From Phytophthora hibernalis (Eukaryota > Oomycota > Peronosporomycetes > Peronosporales > Peronosporaceae): DNA of 64,000 nt. The stretch is from assembly GCA_012656075.1 (NCBI GenBank), contig JAAKBF010000042.1:124001-188000 (forward strand). Direction: 5' to 3'. The translations under genes and the position numbers were made by a program. The notes under the pieces were generated by a model, which worked only from the letters and a program-made list of their open reading frames with translations, was not told the DNA's origin and did not search any database. Positions 10,505 to 21,664 of the stretch are shown piece by piece. The number at the start of each line of letters is the position of its first letter. Position 1 is the first letter of the stretch.

Positions 10505-12349
10505 ATGCGGTCGCTTCTAACTCGTCGTGTGCGTCTGGCACGCGGATTCAGTCGTTCCCCTTTTGCATGCAGCATTGCCAGTGAGTCCTCTCTACAACCG
10601 TCCAACAACGGGTTATCACTGCCACCTACAAGCTGCAATCCAGTCTCAAACGTAGATATACCGCTCACCCCAGCGGAAGATTCGCTTTTCTCCTTTCTCG
10701 AGTACATCCAGCGCCTGTACGCACCTGAAACGCAGCTACGCGTGGCTGGAGGATGGGTACGCGACAAATTGCGCGGTGCCGAGAGCGAGGACATTGACAT
10801 TGCGCTGGACAACCTCCGAGGAGCCAAGTTCGCCCGGTACATCACGAAATTCCAGCGAGAACGCAAGCTCCCACCGAGCTCTGTGGGCGTCGTGAAGGCC
10901 AATTCGGACAAATCCAAGCACTTGGAAGTGGCCACCGTCACCATTGAGGGTGTACCGTGGATTTGGTGCATCTCCGAGCCGAGGAGTACACGCAACACAG
11001 TCGAGTGCCAGAGGTCCAGTTCGCCACTCCACAAGACGACGCCAGTAGGAGGATCTGACCATCAACGCGCTGTTCTACAACCTGCACACGAGGCAAGTGG
11101 AGGACTTTACCGGTCGTGGAATTGATGATCTGAAAGCGGGGGTCATCCGGACGCCGAGAGAACCTGTGCAGACCTTTCTGGACGATCCGCTGAGAGTGTT
11201 GCGAGCCGTGAGATTCGCGTGCGAGTTTGGGTTTACGTTGGATCCTGAGTTGGAGAAGGCGGTGCTGGAGCAGCGAGAGATTGTCGGCGCCATGAGTCGG
11301 AAGGTTAGTCGCGAACGGATTGGCATCGAAGTGCGCAAAATGCTGTCGGGCAAGGATCCGGCGCGTGCGTTTGAGATGATGAGGAAGTTCGACCTGCTGG
11401 AGCTCGTGTTTAATGATACCGCGGGTAAAATGGGCGAGGGTGAAGAGTATGAAGAGGTGGACAAGGAGTTCGGATACCCACCGCGAGAATGGATGGAAGA
11501 AATCCTAGAGCGGGCTATTCACCACCTCCGCTACCTGCAGCACAGTCGATTGGCTCTGGCCTCGTGCGAGATCTCAAATGTGGAGTCTGCTTCGGCCATC
11601 TTCACGCCACTCTTTCTTAAATCGTTGCCTGCGATTATCCCCGATGATCACTCGAGTTTGAGTCAGCCCGGAAACTCAACTGACTTGGAAGGCGTCACGG
11701 AACAGGAGATTGTGGAGAGTTCGCTGGAGTATCTTGACCGTCAGGAGAAAATTACTGCTACCCTCAATTCCAAAGAAATTGTGGAGATGCTCAAAGTGCA
11801 CGTGAAGTGGCCCAAGCCTGCAGGAAAGCGGGTGGCTTTGATCATTGAGGCCATCGCGACGTACCCGGACGCCCAGCACGAGTTTACTGCCACCTCTGAC
11901 ATTGAGCGAGCAAGCGTTAAGCACCGTGTAAAGCGGTTCATGTGGATGACGCAGTATCACTCCGTTATCGCGCCGGCGTTGACGATCTTGACCTCTGCTA
12001 GTAGCTTCAACAGACAGGATGAACATGGTACGATGTTGAACGACAAGGTCGAAGAGGGCAAAACGCCTCAAGACCAGGAAAAATGCTCAAAGCGTATCTG
12101 AAGATGGCTAATACGTACGCCAAAGGCGACGGCGACGCACAGATGGGCAATCCTAGTCACTGTCGTCGACTGGATGGCACGACTGTGCGGACTCAACTGG
12201 GTCCTGATGCGTGTAGCGATATCGCACGAGCACTCCGAGTGTTACAAGTATGGGAGAAAGTGCACCCGAATGATAGCGTCGAGGACGAGTTGGCGTTCCT
12301 GGATCGGCTAACACCTCAGCTCCGCAGCTATTCGTTCACCAGAAGATAA
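10505..12349 (+). CDS. tRNA CCA-adding enzyme (class II nucleotidyltransferase)
   Basis: Adds or repairs the 3' CCA of tRNAs, probably in mitochondria and cytosol; the Arg/Ser-rich head of about 40 residues looks like a mitochondrial presequence. The nucleotidyltransferase core shows RVAGGWVRDKL followed by EDIDIAL with the metal-binding acidic residues, then RRDLTINAL-like and EDFTGRGIDDLKAGVIRTP, the conserved D and flexible-loop motifs. DPLRVLRAVRFACEFGF matches the ERxxA/RNA-binding region of the family. Three single missing bases break the reading: near 10955-10958, 11047-11052 and at 12079-12083; the sequence on either side continues the family without gaps. Total about 614 codons, somewhat long because of the C-terminal extension. 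Convergent with the TIR gene, only 54 bp away. Confidence 0.92.
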
Positions 12350-12403
12350 ACAACGCGTAAGAGGTGCCTTCTGCCTTTGCGGTTGGTATTTATCGTTTGC
12401 TTA

Positions 12404-14621
12404 CTACGGGTTTGGCTCGTATGTGTATGTGCCGTAGGACGGGTCCTGTGTCCACGAGCGCTCGGCTGTCATGTGCTGTGCAGGGCAGCATCCAGGACCG
12501 TTGCGGTCTGTCTCCTGACAGCAAACCCACCTCCCAGCAATCAGTGTGCCTCCAACGTAGTATGCATTGTGACGTCGACAGCCTTCAAGGCTTGTTGGAA
12601 TATCTGGAGAAAAGGCTGCACTGCAGCGCGTGCACACGGTTGGCTTCGGCCGTTCTGCCACATTTTCTCCACCGCTGCTAGGCGCCGTACCAGCAAGCGC
12701 GTAGTGAAGTGCACTGGTTGTTGCATAAAGATGGAGACTACTATCGTACACAATCGTCAGTGGAGAGTTTGTACGCCAAGCGGCTAAGCGTCTAACTGCT
12801 CCAAAGAGTACATCCGTCATCGGTACCCCACGAACCCGCTCGGAACGCATATCAAGGGCCAGCACGCGACTTGGTTCAATTGCCGCGTCTCGTACATGTA
12901 TCAAGGTCGGGTATACATTGAACTGCGTGGTTCCAGCTACGTCGAGAACCCATTCGGGCAGTTCAAGTGTCTCGGGGTCTTCCAAGAAAGCAAATATCAT
13001 CGGCTTACGACAGCGAACAGCGTACACAAACTCGAGACGGCAGTTTACAGAGGCAAGATAGGCCTTTGTGAGGAAGACAACCATGCAAGCCACACTCTCC
13101 ACGGCCGCTGCCATCGCAGAATTCACATTTCCCTGCATGTGCCCATACACATCAAACCAAGCTCGGAGATTGTGTACTTGGCCCTGTTGATGTACAACCA
13201 GAACTGTGTTTTGCGATCCCCACTGGTATGAGAACATTGCATCTAGTTGAAGACCGACGATTGGAAGTCCGTCATTATCCAGTACAGCTGGTGGAGATAC
13301 AAACCCCATGCGCGTGACCTCGTAGTGGATCCCTGAAAGAGGCTGCAGCTCCTTGCTTTCCTCCGTTTCCTCTGCCGGTAGCAGATTTTCGGGTTTCGAC
13401 AAGTCTAACTGCTCCGAAGCTTCGGCCTCAACAGCTTCTCGAGTCGTACAAACTCCCAGAACATCGTGCAGTTCAGTTAAGCAGTCGTCATTGCTAGAAG
13501 AAGCGTTTACAATGTTCGTAACACGGCTACACAGAGTTTCGACTGCATCAGCGCTCAATCCTAGGACTTGCGCTCGTTTCTTAGCGATTCGCAGTGTGGC
13601 TTCCTCGCGTGTGGTGACCTGGGAGCCCTCCAATATTCTCTGTGGAGCTGCCAGCAGACCGTTTGCACACGCCACGAAGTCCGTTGCTAGAGATGAATCC
13701 TTTACTTTGCACGGACAATCCGGGATATCCACGTACTTGGTGTCGACAAGTTTGAGGTTCGTTGCATCCACTTGATACCAAAGGCGACCTGCCATCGCCA
13801 AAGCCAGCCAACCCCGAAGTGAAGCGCGTTGCTCTTTGATGGGGAGTATAGGCTTCCCCCACGCCAAGGCGTACTCAAACAACTGACGGAATTTTCTCGC
13901 TCCTTCATCGCTGGCAGTGCAAGCTTCCGTGATGACAAAGACGACAACATTTGCTGCTCTGAGTGCAGTCAGGTCACTCTCAAATTATTCTGGCAGCGTA
14001 AGACTTCTCCCGACAGCGATAGCTCTCCAGGGACTGAATTGTTGTGCGCAAATTTCTCCAGTACACGTTCAGCCTCGTCATCCTTGCAGAACGCGAAAAA
14101 ATCTGTGGGGACGACCGAGTCTCCGTGACAGTGAAGTTTTTGAGCTGTGAACTGTCCTCAAATTTCACCTCTGAACTCGTCAGAAGCTCGTACTTCTCCG
14201 CCCAAAACAAAAACCTCTCTGAATCGGCAAACAGTAGCGGGTCCCATTGACCGAGTGCAAGGCACACGGCACCAATAGCTCCTGATGGTCGTGAAAAGAC
14301 GGTCAAAGGGCCGGAGATGACGGTCTTGCGTTGATCCTTGAGAAATGACAAGGTTTCGATGAGCTCGGGACTGCGTTGGAGCATTGGGTCGATCGCCACA
14401 AATGCTGCATGGGCTCGAGAAATCAATTCTGCTCGGTGTTGGCGATCACGCGGGTATGCGTCCGTCACAATGACGACGTCGACTACAAGGTTGGTTTCAT
14501 TCCCGCTACCCGCTGATAGAAGAAGTGCTCTCAATGAAGCTTCCTGGGAGGCATGACATACCATTACAGCACGTGGCTTGCCACTCTCGCCATTGCTACT
14601 GGTAGACGCAGCACTCCCCAT
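12404..14621 (-). CDS. Protein with three TIR-like domains and a CHORD-like zinc tail
   Basis: About 740 codons after allowing for two single-base losses (plus 14096-14101 in an A run and 13982-13984). Domain 1 (residues about 15-135) begins KPRAVMVCHASQEASLR. Domain 2 begins after the first break with a KDDEAERVLEKFA region and runs through ANVVVFVITEAC to EYALAWGKPILPI. Domain 3 (plus about 12930-13240) has the best TIR pattern: LDAMFSYQWGSQNTVLV, LRAWFDVYGHMQG, and MVVFLTKAYLASVNCRLEF with the Cys-x-x-Glu seen in TIR NADases. Domains 1 and 2 lack that Glu. The C-terminus carries CTRC, C-x2-H, VCC, CC and a terminal H, spaced like a CHORD zinc module. Expected role is signalling by self-association or NAD cleavage; this is inference. 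Soluble, no signal peptide. Confidence 0.75.
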
Positions 14622-16111
14622 GACTATTGCTGCATTACAAACGGTTTGAATTGGGGAATGGCTGGAAACTCCTGCATCGAAGCCCCTATATAGACAGGAA
14701 GCGCAAGCGTATGGATTTGTGTTAGCGTTTCAAGAATGGCAACCCACTGAATGCTCCTCAGCCCATCGGGGGTATAGCGTTTCCACTGGGAACTGCGCTT
14801 GTATTCTGCCCTGATACGTTTACTTTCTCGAGTCTCCACAGAATATTATCATAACTTCACCAATTCGAGGTACCAGTGCTGTTCTCGGTGAGATCTAACA
14901 AGTACTTCTTGAGGTATCATTATTGAGACGATGATGATCGATCTTCACGGGTATACCTCTCGCCCAGAATTGTGCCATTCTGCGCAAGTTGATCCAACGT
15001 TAGTGGGGAGATATACATGTATTCAGCGTGACAACAAGATTGAATTAGTTGGTCGGTGGATAGTTTTCTAGCTGCTGGGTGGTCAGAATTCATTTGTTCG
15101 ACTCAATTAGTTGAAACGAAGGCAAGGTGGGAGGGATTCGTAGTATTTGACATAAGCTCACAGAATCACCACACGTATGTTTATCCTCCGAGATATTAGT
15201 ACCACAACGCGTTATGTATCTAGCTGCCACCCCCAACAACGTTTTCGGCTTTGTTTCAGAGTTTAGTATTCAACTATCAACTACGACTTCACTGGAAAGG
15301 GTCGGCAAAGTTGTCCTTCCGACTGTGGAAAGTGTTCGAGAGCAGCTACATCGCTAACAGGGTATACAACATAGTGGAACTTGTCAGCCTCCTACAGAAT
15401 TAATAGTTCAGCATGGTATCCCCGAAGCGCGGTGCCAACGAATCTTCCATAGCTTAATTGTCCGTCTTGCGTGGTGTTTTATTAGCCTGGCCAAGATCAT
15501 TTGAGTTGTTATTGTGACCATCGGGATGCTGGTGGCTACTTAAGCTCGCTCTGCCAAGTTTTAAAAGCAATCTCCTTCTCGGATAGTCAAGTATTATGAT
15601 TTCGATAATCGAGCAATGTCATCGTCGTTCCTGGGCTATAAAGCTGTCTGAGTCAGGAGCAACCAAGGCTTTCCTCGAACATAAAATACTTTCACACCGT
15701 AGCGTGGCTCGCTTCCGACAAATTGGCCTTGATCCTTGGTTCTTGACATTTCACCTTGGATCGCTTTCTCAGAGAAACTTTGGACGCCGTTCATGATTTC
15801 GTCAAGGAAAAACTCTCCACTCGAAATCGACCGGGTCAGACCGGGCTGTCGTAGGGGCAACCGAGCTTCGCAACTCGGAGCCACCACAATCCAAATCGCG
15901 GCATATCCTCGGATCTCACTTCAACTCGACAGCGCGATCTTGGCGTCTGTACGCTGCGAGCTACAAATAATAAAGCGGTTCCTCTTTAATAACTACATGG
16001 TATTTAATTCATGTAATACAATGAGACGTGCACTATCGGCGGCGGTGTTTTGACTAAGATCGCGTTACCTTTCGTCGCGCGGTTGAGCCGCAGCCTCGAC
16101 ATCATGCAAAG
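14622..16111. other. Gene-poor intergenic stretch
   Basis: About 1.5 kb without a recognisable gene. Short frames at 15596-15796, 15636-15887 and 15736-16053 overlap on both strands and have no domain or signal peptide. The stretch is AT-richer than its neighbours and has no evident repeat. Confidence 0.5.
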
Positions 16112-16336
16112 ATGTCCTTGCGGCTTTCCATTCTCGTGTCAACGATCTTGATGGGAACTCAGATCGGTCACGCACAGGACAACATGAATTTCATGGCCTC
16201 GCGACGACCGTCTTCGGAATTTCGATTGGAAACTCGTCGACAACGCTCTCAATTTGTACTTCGAAGTAACTCAAATAACCAACTTTACACACCTATGTTT
16301 TCACCGAGGGACATTACAGAAGCCCCATCGAAATGA
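16112..16336 (+). CDS. Small secreted protein candidate
   Basis: A 74-codon frame opens with MSLRLSILVSTILMGTQIGHA, a good signal peptide with a likely cleavage after HA. The mature part is short, Arg/Ser-rich and without a known domain. Immediately downstream another frame (16337-16637) encodes a CxxC-rich stretch in one phase and a hydrophobic C-terminus (LVLVAVATLWVVGYM) in another, so the true gene may extend to about 16637 with frame breaks and end in a GPI or TM anchor. I do not recognise the family. Confidence 0.35.
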   Translation: MSLRLSILVSTILMGTQIGHAQDNMNFMASRRPSSEFRLETRRQRSQFVLRSNSNNQLYTPMFSPRDITEAPSK

Positions 16337-16636
16337 GTCGCTGCCCACAACTGTAACACATGCCTCGAGTGTCTGTTGCCGTGCTCGCATACCTAGCGAA
16401 ATGTCTCGTGTGATCAATTCGCTGCGTTACATGTATGAACTGCAGCTGGACTGCGTTCATATGGTTGCTGCAACAACTGCACGCCGCAACCCACGCCTAA
16501 GATCCGATCCATTGGCGGCGGCCAATAATACCGAGCAAAGCGCTCCGAGAAGATTGGTGTCGTTCACCAAGGAAGACGATGCAGCTCAACTTGTGCTCGT
16601 GGCGGTTGCCACCTTGTGGGTGGTTGGTTACATGTA

Positions 16637-18717
16637 GCTCTGAGTTGAGAGCGAACAACACAAGGAGCCCGCTTTTCTCTCTCCTTGTCAACAATGGGGT
16701 GTGATGTCTCAATGGATGTCCCTCAGTGAAAAGACGTATGCCGGCGGCACACTGCCACAAATTGGCGCGGAGAAACGAGGCCTCGCAGATCGATTGTGAT
16801 GATCAAGCAAACCCCTCGCCAAAGGATAGGCCGCGGATGTCCGGATGTGCAGAGTGTACCACGCCGCCGACGGGGCGTTGTGCTGGTCGAGAGGTTCAAC
16901 ACGACGTCCCGTTGTCGTCGAGGGCCAATGCTTTTTCGTTTCGATCATGGCCGAAGCTCTTGACGATCAGTTTGCAGCGGTCTCGTGCCGATCAGCCACC
17001 TAGTATCTCTGAGCGAGTAGGCGTTCAACCGTCTGCGCGGTTGACTCAGCTGCAAGGCTCTGCTGTAGTTTTCCCACTTTCGGGTGCCGGATCCCCATCT
17101 TTTTCGACAAGGACACGCTCCGATTGACTCTTTACTTTCGTCAAGCTGCGTTTGCAGAAAGTAGCTCGGGGCATTTTTGGGTGAGACTTTGCCAACAGCG
17201 CTCGTATACCTCGAGTTGACACGCACCTTTTCTCCAGCGATCTCGTCAGAGACCGTGTCGGCCGTTGCGAGCCACAAGCGGCGCGCATTAGCCAACGCAC
17301 CCGCGCCGAGGCAGAAATGGTAACGCTGAGCTTTACCACACCACCAACCGCAGCAATCCCACCGCGTTCACGTCGGACTATGCGCGTCCGCGCTGCTTTA
17401 GCGCTGGAGTCTGCAGTGAAACGCAATTGACCCGCTTCAGACTACATACTTTACTTTACATGTACATCCGAGCAAGGCCACCGAAAAAATATACTTAAGT
17501 ATAACGTGTTTTCTTGCTGGAAGTCCATTAAACTAGAACAGCCGTAAATGAGACCGCACCACTGCGGCGTACAGTGTTTGTGACAAACCTCTTGGTGTTT
17601 GAGCGGCTGGAGTCGCAGGAGCCGGTCTGTTTAACATCCTGGCTCGTGCAATTGAACGGACACTGTCGCCGCTGGCTATGCAAGGGCTCATGTTGAAGGC
17701 GTCGCTAAGCCACACACGCCCCCATCCGCCTCTTTCCTCGAGTTTATCGCTGTGTGTACAGTATTGTGCAGAGGTGGTCGCATTTCGGGGAGGCGGTGGT
17801 CCGCCCCGCTCGGGGCCACAAAGTGCCCAACAGCAGGACCTGCATAGCCCGCGCGCGTGTCAAAAGCCGCCATTACTGCGGTCAAAAGCTTTTACGCGAG
17901 CTTTTGGCCAGGAAATGCTCACGAAAAGCCCTTCAAAAGGGTCGAGAAAGCAGGGAATCTAGTGCGAGCCTGCTCGTTCCACCGCGCTTGAGTTTAGTAG
18001 ATGGAGCCTGTCTCCTTCGTCGTCGAGTACTGTACCGCACTTGTATCGAAGGAACTTGACGTCCTGAACTTGTCACGCAAGTCCAGCGTAGCGCTGCTTG
18101 TCCAACGCATAGCGTCGTCAAAAGACGAGCTCTACTACAGTAACGTTCAGCGTGCTGGTCCAAATCGCAACCAAGGTATCTACAATTGCGGCAAAACTAC
18201 TCAAAGTTGTACATGAGCTTTGGCCCAAGAAGGTCGAGGAAGGCTGCCACCATCGTCTCGATCGCTAATCTTTCAAGTCGCGTGGCTGTGAGGACGCCGG
18301 CATGTAGAGGCGCCACCCTGGTAATCTCAAGCCGTCGTTGGCGTTGAATTGCGCTGCTTGATCGCAGCGCTGTGAGCCAAGCGGCGGCACAGCAAAAGCT
18401 GCCTCTGGGGGCCAAAAACGTGCCCGGAAAACGGGCCAAGCCTCAAGCTGCTCGGTTTTCTCCCCGAATGAACTTCCCAAGCAGAGACCGAGACATCCGG
18501 CGTCTCGGTTCAATCATCTCCACTGGTTCCCCGTGCTACACACACGACCGTATGTCTCTCTTCTTAGCCGAGTCTGTATCACCGATTCCCCAACCAGGAT
18601 AAAAGAGCCGACAACCGAACACGCGGCTTTGGCTTTGCCGTCCGCACCATCCGCCATTTCCGATTTCGCTCGGCATAAGCAATCTTGCTTACAACCCACA
18701 CACGTTGACCACTCCTA
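16637..18717. other. Stretch without a supported gene
   Basis: Open frames of 60-133 codons overlap on both strands (16726-17127 plus, 17046-17426 minus, 17754-18059 plus, 18265-18513 minus). None has a domain, signal peptide or convincing codon pattern. The last about 60 bp include CGCCATTTCCGATTTCG (18652-18668), a partial match to the oomycete initiator, which would suit the following zinc-finger gene. Confidence 0.4.
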
Positions 18718-20000
18718 ATGGTACCAACTGCTGAGCGCAACGGCCCCGCCGAACTTCAGTTCTCAAGCTTCCTCACACAGCTCAAAGCACCGCCTTCCTC
18801 CGAGGACCCAATGCGTCCCGAGCAGTGGTCGTCGCCCACGAGCATTGCCACCAACCCAACGGATGCCACCACGACCACGTCGCAGCCACTGCCTAGCTTC
18901 ACGCTGGACCAGAGCAACAACTACTATGCCAACACTAGACAGCCTAGCAGCTTCTCGACTCCGACCGGATACTACGCGCAACCGCAGCAGCTCTTACCTC
19001 CGCGTGACCTTCACACGACGTCAGCGGCACCTCAATGGACTGCACCGACCTACAGCACCGGTGCGCCGATGGTGCATGGTGACTACCTGCCGCACCATCA
19101 GCCAACGCAACCACCACTACATCCACTGGTGTTGCAACACAGTGAACCGATCCAGCGTTCGAACGAGGAAGACCTCGTCATGGACGCTCAGATGCTCCGC
19201 GAGTGCTGCAGGAGATGCCAACCGGCCAAACACCCGTCAACGCGCAGCCGCGCGGACAGCAAATGCCCGGACTTCAGCTCCTCTTCGCGTCGCCCATGCA
19301 CCCGACCGACATGCACACGCAGACGCACGCGCCCACCTACTTCAGCAACTCCATGGGCATGACCAACACGTCGGCCGACATGCTACTCACCATGAGCCAG
19401 ACTGTGGCGCCGATCGCGCCCATTTTCCAGGCGGTGCAGACCCAAGACCGGACGTCGCTGCCCGGCGCGCTGCCTCTTCCGACCGGCTCGGTTGGTCTGA
19501 CCGGAGCCTTCGATCCGCTTGGTGCAGGTGCAATGGTGCCGCCCACTCTTCCTAGGAAGAAGCGTACGACGGCCACGCGTATCTGCAAAGTCGAAGGGTG
19601 CACCAAAGGTATCCGATCGCGCGGACTGTGCAAGGCACACGGTGGCGGTCGACGGTGTACGACTCCGGGTTGCACCACGAGTGACCAAGGAGGAGGTCAC
19701 TGCGTGTTGCACGGAGGTGGTCGTCGTTGCCGCATTGAAGGTTGCAAGAAGTCGGCTCAATGGCGCGGCGTGTGCAAGATGCACGGCGGCGCGCGCCGCT
19801 GTCGCTACGGGAACTGCACCAAGAACGGCCAAGTGAAGCAGGGCTACTGCCGGATGCACCACAACCTGCTCACGGCGCAACGCCAGCAGCAGGAGCAAAT
19901 GCAGCAGCAGCAACAACAATTGCAGCAAATGCAGCACATCCAATTGCCTCCCGTGCCAGCAGTCTCAATGCCCGTCAAGCTCGAGGCGGACGCGATATAA
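18718..20000 (+). CDS. CHC zinc-finger repeat protein (annotated 'WRKY19-like' in oomycetes)
   Basis: About 427 codons. The N-terminal 270 residues are Pro/Gln/Thr/Ser-rich and probably disordered. The C-terminal half has four tandem modules of about 24 residues with the pattern C-x4-C-x7-C-x2-H (RICKVEGC...GLCKAHGGG, RRCTTPGC...HCVLHGGG, RRCRIEGC...VCKMHGGA, RRCRYGNC...YCRMHH). A basic patch PRKKR precedes them and looks like a nuclear signal. A Gln-rich tail follows. Such proteins are often labelled WRKY19-like because plant WRKY19 carries the same modules, although no WRKY domain is seen. A nuclear DNA- or RNA-binding regulator is the likely role. A single missing base at about 19201-19204 breaks the frame; the start ATG at 18718 opens the long Pro/Gln frame. 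Confidence 0.82.
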
Positions 20001-20329
20001 GCCACGACCGACTGGGTCGTACACTTTGTTTGGAATTCTCGAGGACACCGTCGTCCGCTTTGGATACAAGGCGTAATAAACATAATATAGTAAGCAACGC
20101 CAAAGTCTCCGCTATCGGAGTTGTCTTCATGTTCATCATTTTCGTTCAAGTCCGACGTTGCACGGCACTAAACTCGGCGTGTTCGGTTTGTAGTGTGTAA
20201 CTTCTTGTCACACGTGGCTGCGTGGGCCGCAATGGAGACTGCGACTGGCAAGGATTCTACAGCTGCATCTGCTGGGTCTCAACGTGATCGGCTGGCTTAC
20301 ACGACGTGTGCGCCACGTTGTGCCTCCGC

Positions 20330-21082
20330 ATGTCCGTCGACCTCCGAGGAATTGGGTGTGACCACGAAAAAGGCACTTCGGCTGGGTTTCGAAAGCTCCG
20401 CGAGGCGCTTATGGCCAAGAAGTTCGAGAGCCACGACAATCTGCCGGTAAGATCGGCCACATGATGGTGGTATTGTGGTGATCGAGCACGGGTAAAGTGA
20501 GCTAAGCTATGACTTTTTGCTTAGGTGGCAGTGGATGTTGTCTCGGGACTGTTCATCGGCTCGTACGGAGCTGCCAACAACTTTGAAGCTCTCAAGCAGG
20601 CGGAAATCACGCACGTCCTATGCGTGTCACCGAGTCTTTCACTCAAGCAAGTGAGACTTTGCTTCGTTGTTGTACTGTATCACAAGCTCATTGTTTGTTC
20701 GTTTAGGTTTCCTGAAAAGTTCACGTATTTGCGGCTGAAAGTGGCTGACCTGAACTCCGTGAAGATATCCGAGTTCTTTGACCAAGCTCTGAGCTTCATC
20801 GACAGGTTGGGTGGATCTACTGTTCAGTGAGCGATGATTCCAGATAACTAACGAGTTTGTTGTAGTGCTTTGTCAGCTGGAGGCAAAGTTCTCGTGCACT
20901 GCTTCATGGGACGGTCGAGGTCCGCGACGATTATCCTCGCCTACCTAATCGCGCGTCACGCCTTGAGACTATCAGATGCGCTTCGTGAACTGCGTCGAGT
21001 GCGACCCCAAGCACAGCCAAACACTGGGTTTTACAAGGAGCTTGCTGCTTTCGAGACAACGACTCGAAGTGCTACACTGTAG
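20330..21082 (+). CDS. Dual-specificity protein phosphatase
   Basis: Cys-dependent phosphatase of the DUSP family. The core runs VVSGLFIGSYGAANN, ITHVLCVSPSL, then the active-site loop VHCFMGRSRSATIILAYL with nucleophilic Cys and Arg in HC-x5-R, and a C-terminal RPQAQPNTGFYKEL helix. About 200 codons, typical for an atypical DUSP without extra domains. Introns: 20446-20524 (in phase) and 20806-20865 (in phase, with a CTAAC branch-like site). A third possible intron (about 20650-20706) has GT and AG but does not keep phase, and the frame can also be read straight through it, adding about 17 residues. The N-terminus is uncertain; ATG 20330 is the first in the spliced frame. Substrate unknown. 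Confidence 0.88.
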
Positions 21083-21664
21083 CTGGAGAAATCCACGTTA
21101 ATGAAAGTTGAAACTTCTGTCTGGGATCTGCGCTGGACTTGTTGAAACTTCCAGCAAGATGAAAATATAACCACAGGAGAACGTTTTTGCCGTAGAGGTG
21201 TGAATACGGTCCCGTCATTGAAATTCAAAATGCAGCTTCATGTCGTTCATCTCGGGGGCGAAAACTCATGAGACAGCAGTATCGAAGAGAATACCAGCGC
21301 TTGGAAGTATTTTGGCTTGCTCCACGTCGATGGTCGATGGTGACAACCAGCCAAAAGCTGGAGCTGGCCCAAAGAATGCCAAAGCTGATGTTTTGGTGCG
21401 GCCTTCGTCTTCGGTGAGACGATGCGTCTTCCTCGCAAAACCACCTCCAAAACAAACATCTTCCCATTCGCCGCAGTATTTTCAGCGAGATTTCGTATTC
21501 CTAAATGGGATGTTGTAGATCATCGCCATCACCTATGCTCGGCCGTTGGTAACGGAAATCGGGGATCTCAACAATGCACGCAGCGCTGCTAGTGGCGATC
21601 CATTCGACGAAAATCCTTCGATCACTCAAGTTGATTGGCCTGACCTTCCTTCCAGCAGATTGCA
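21083..21664. other. Intergenic stretch
   Basis: No gene recognised between the phosphatase and the acyltransferase. Overlapping short frames on both strands (21225-21518) have no family resemblance. Confidence 0.5.

Noticed and set aside
16945..17426. Two overlapping minus-strand frames of 116 and 126 codons
   Set aside because: Both have low-complexity Arg/Ser content typical of GC-rich chance frames, and neither resembles a known family.
19383..19943. 186-codon minus-strand frame rich in Leu and Ala
   Set aside because: Antisense shadow of the CHC zinc-finger repeats.
20646..20706. Intron in the phosphatase gene
   Set aside because: GT and AG are present but the join is out of phase, while the frame is open through it. 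Left as uncertain, not called.
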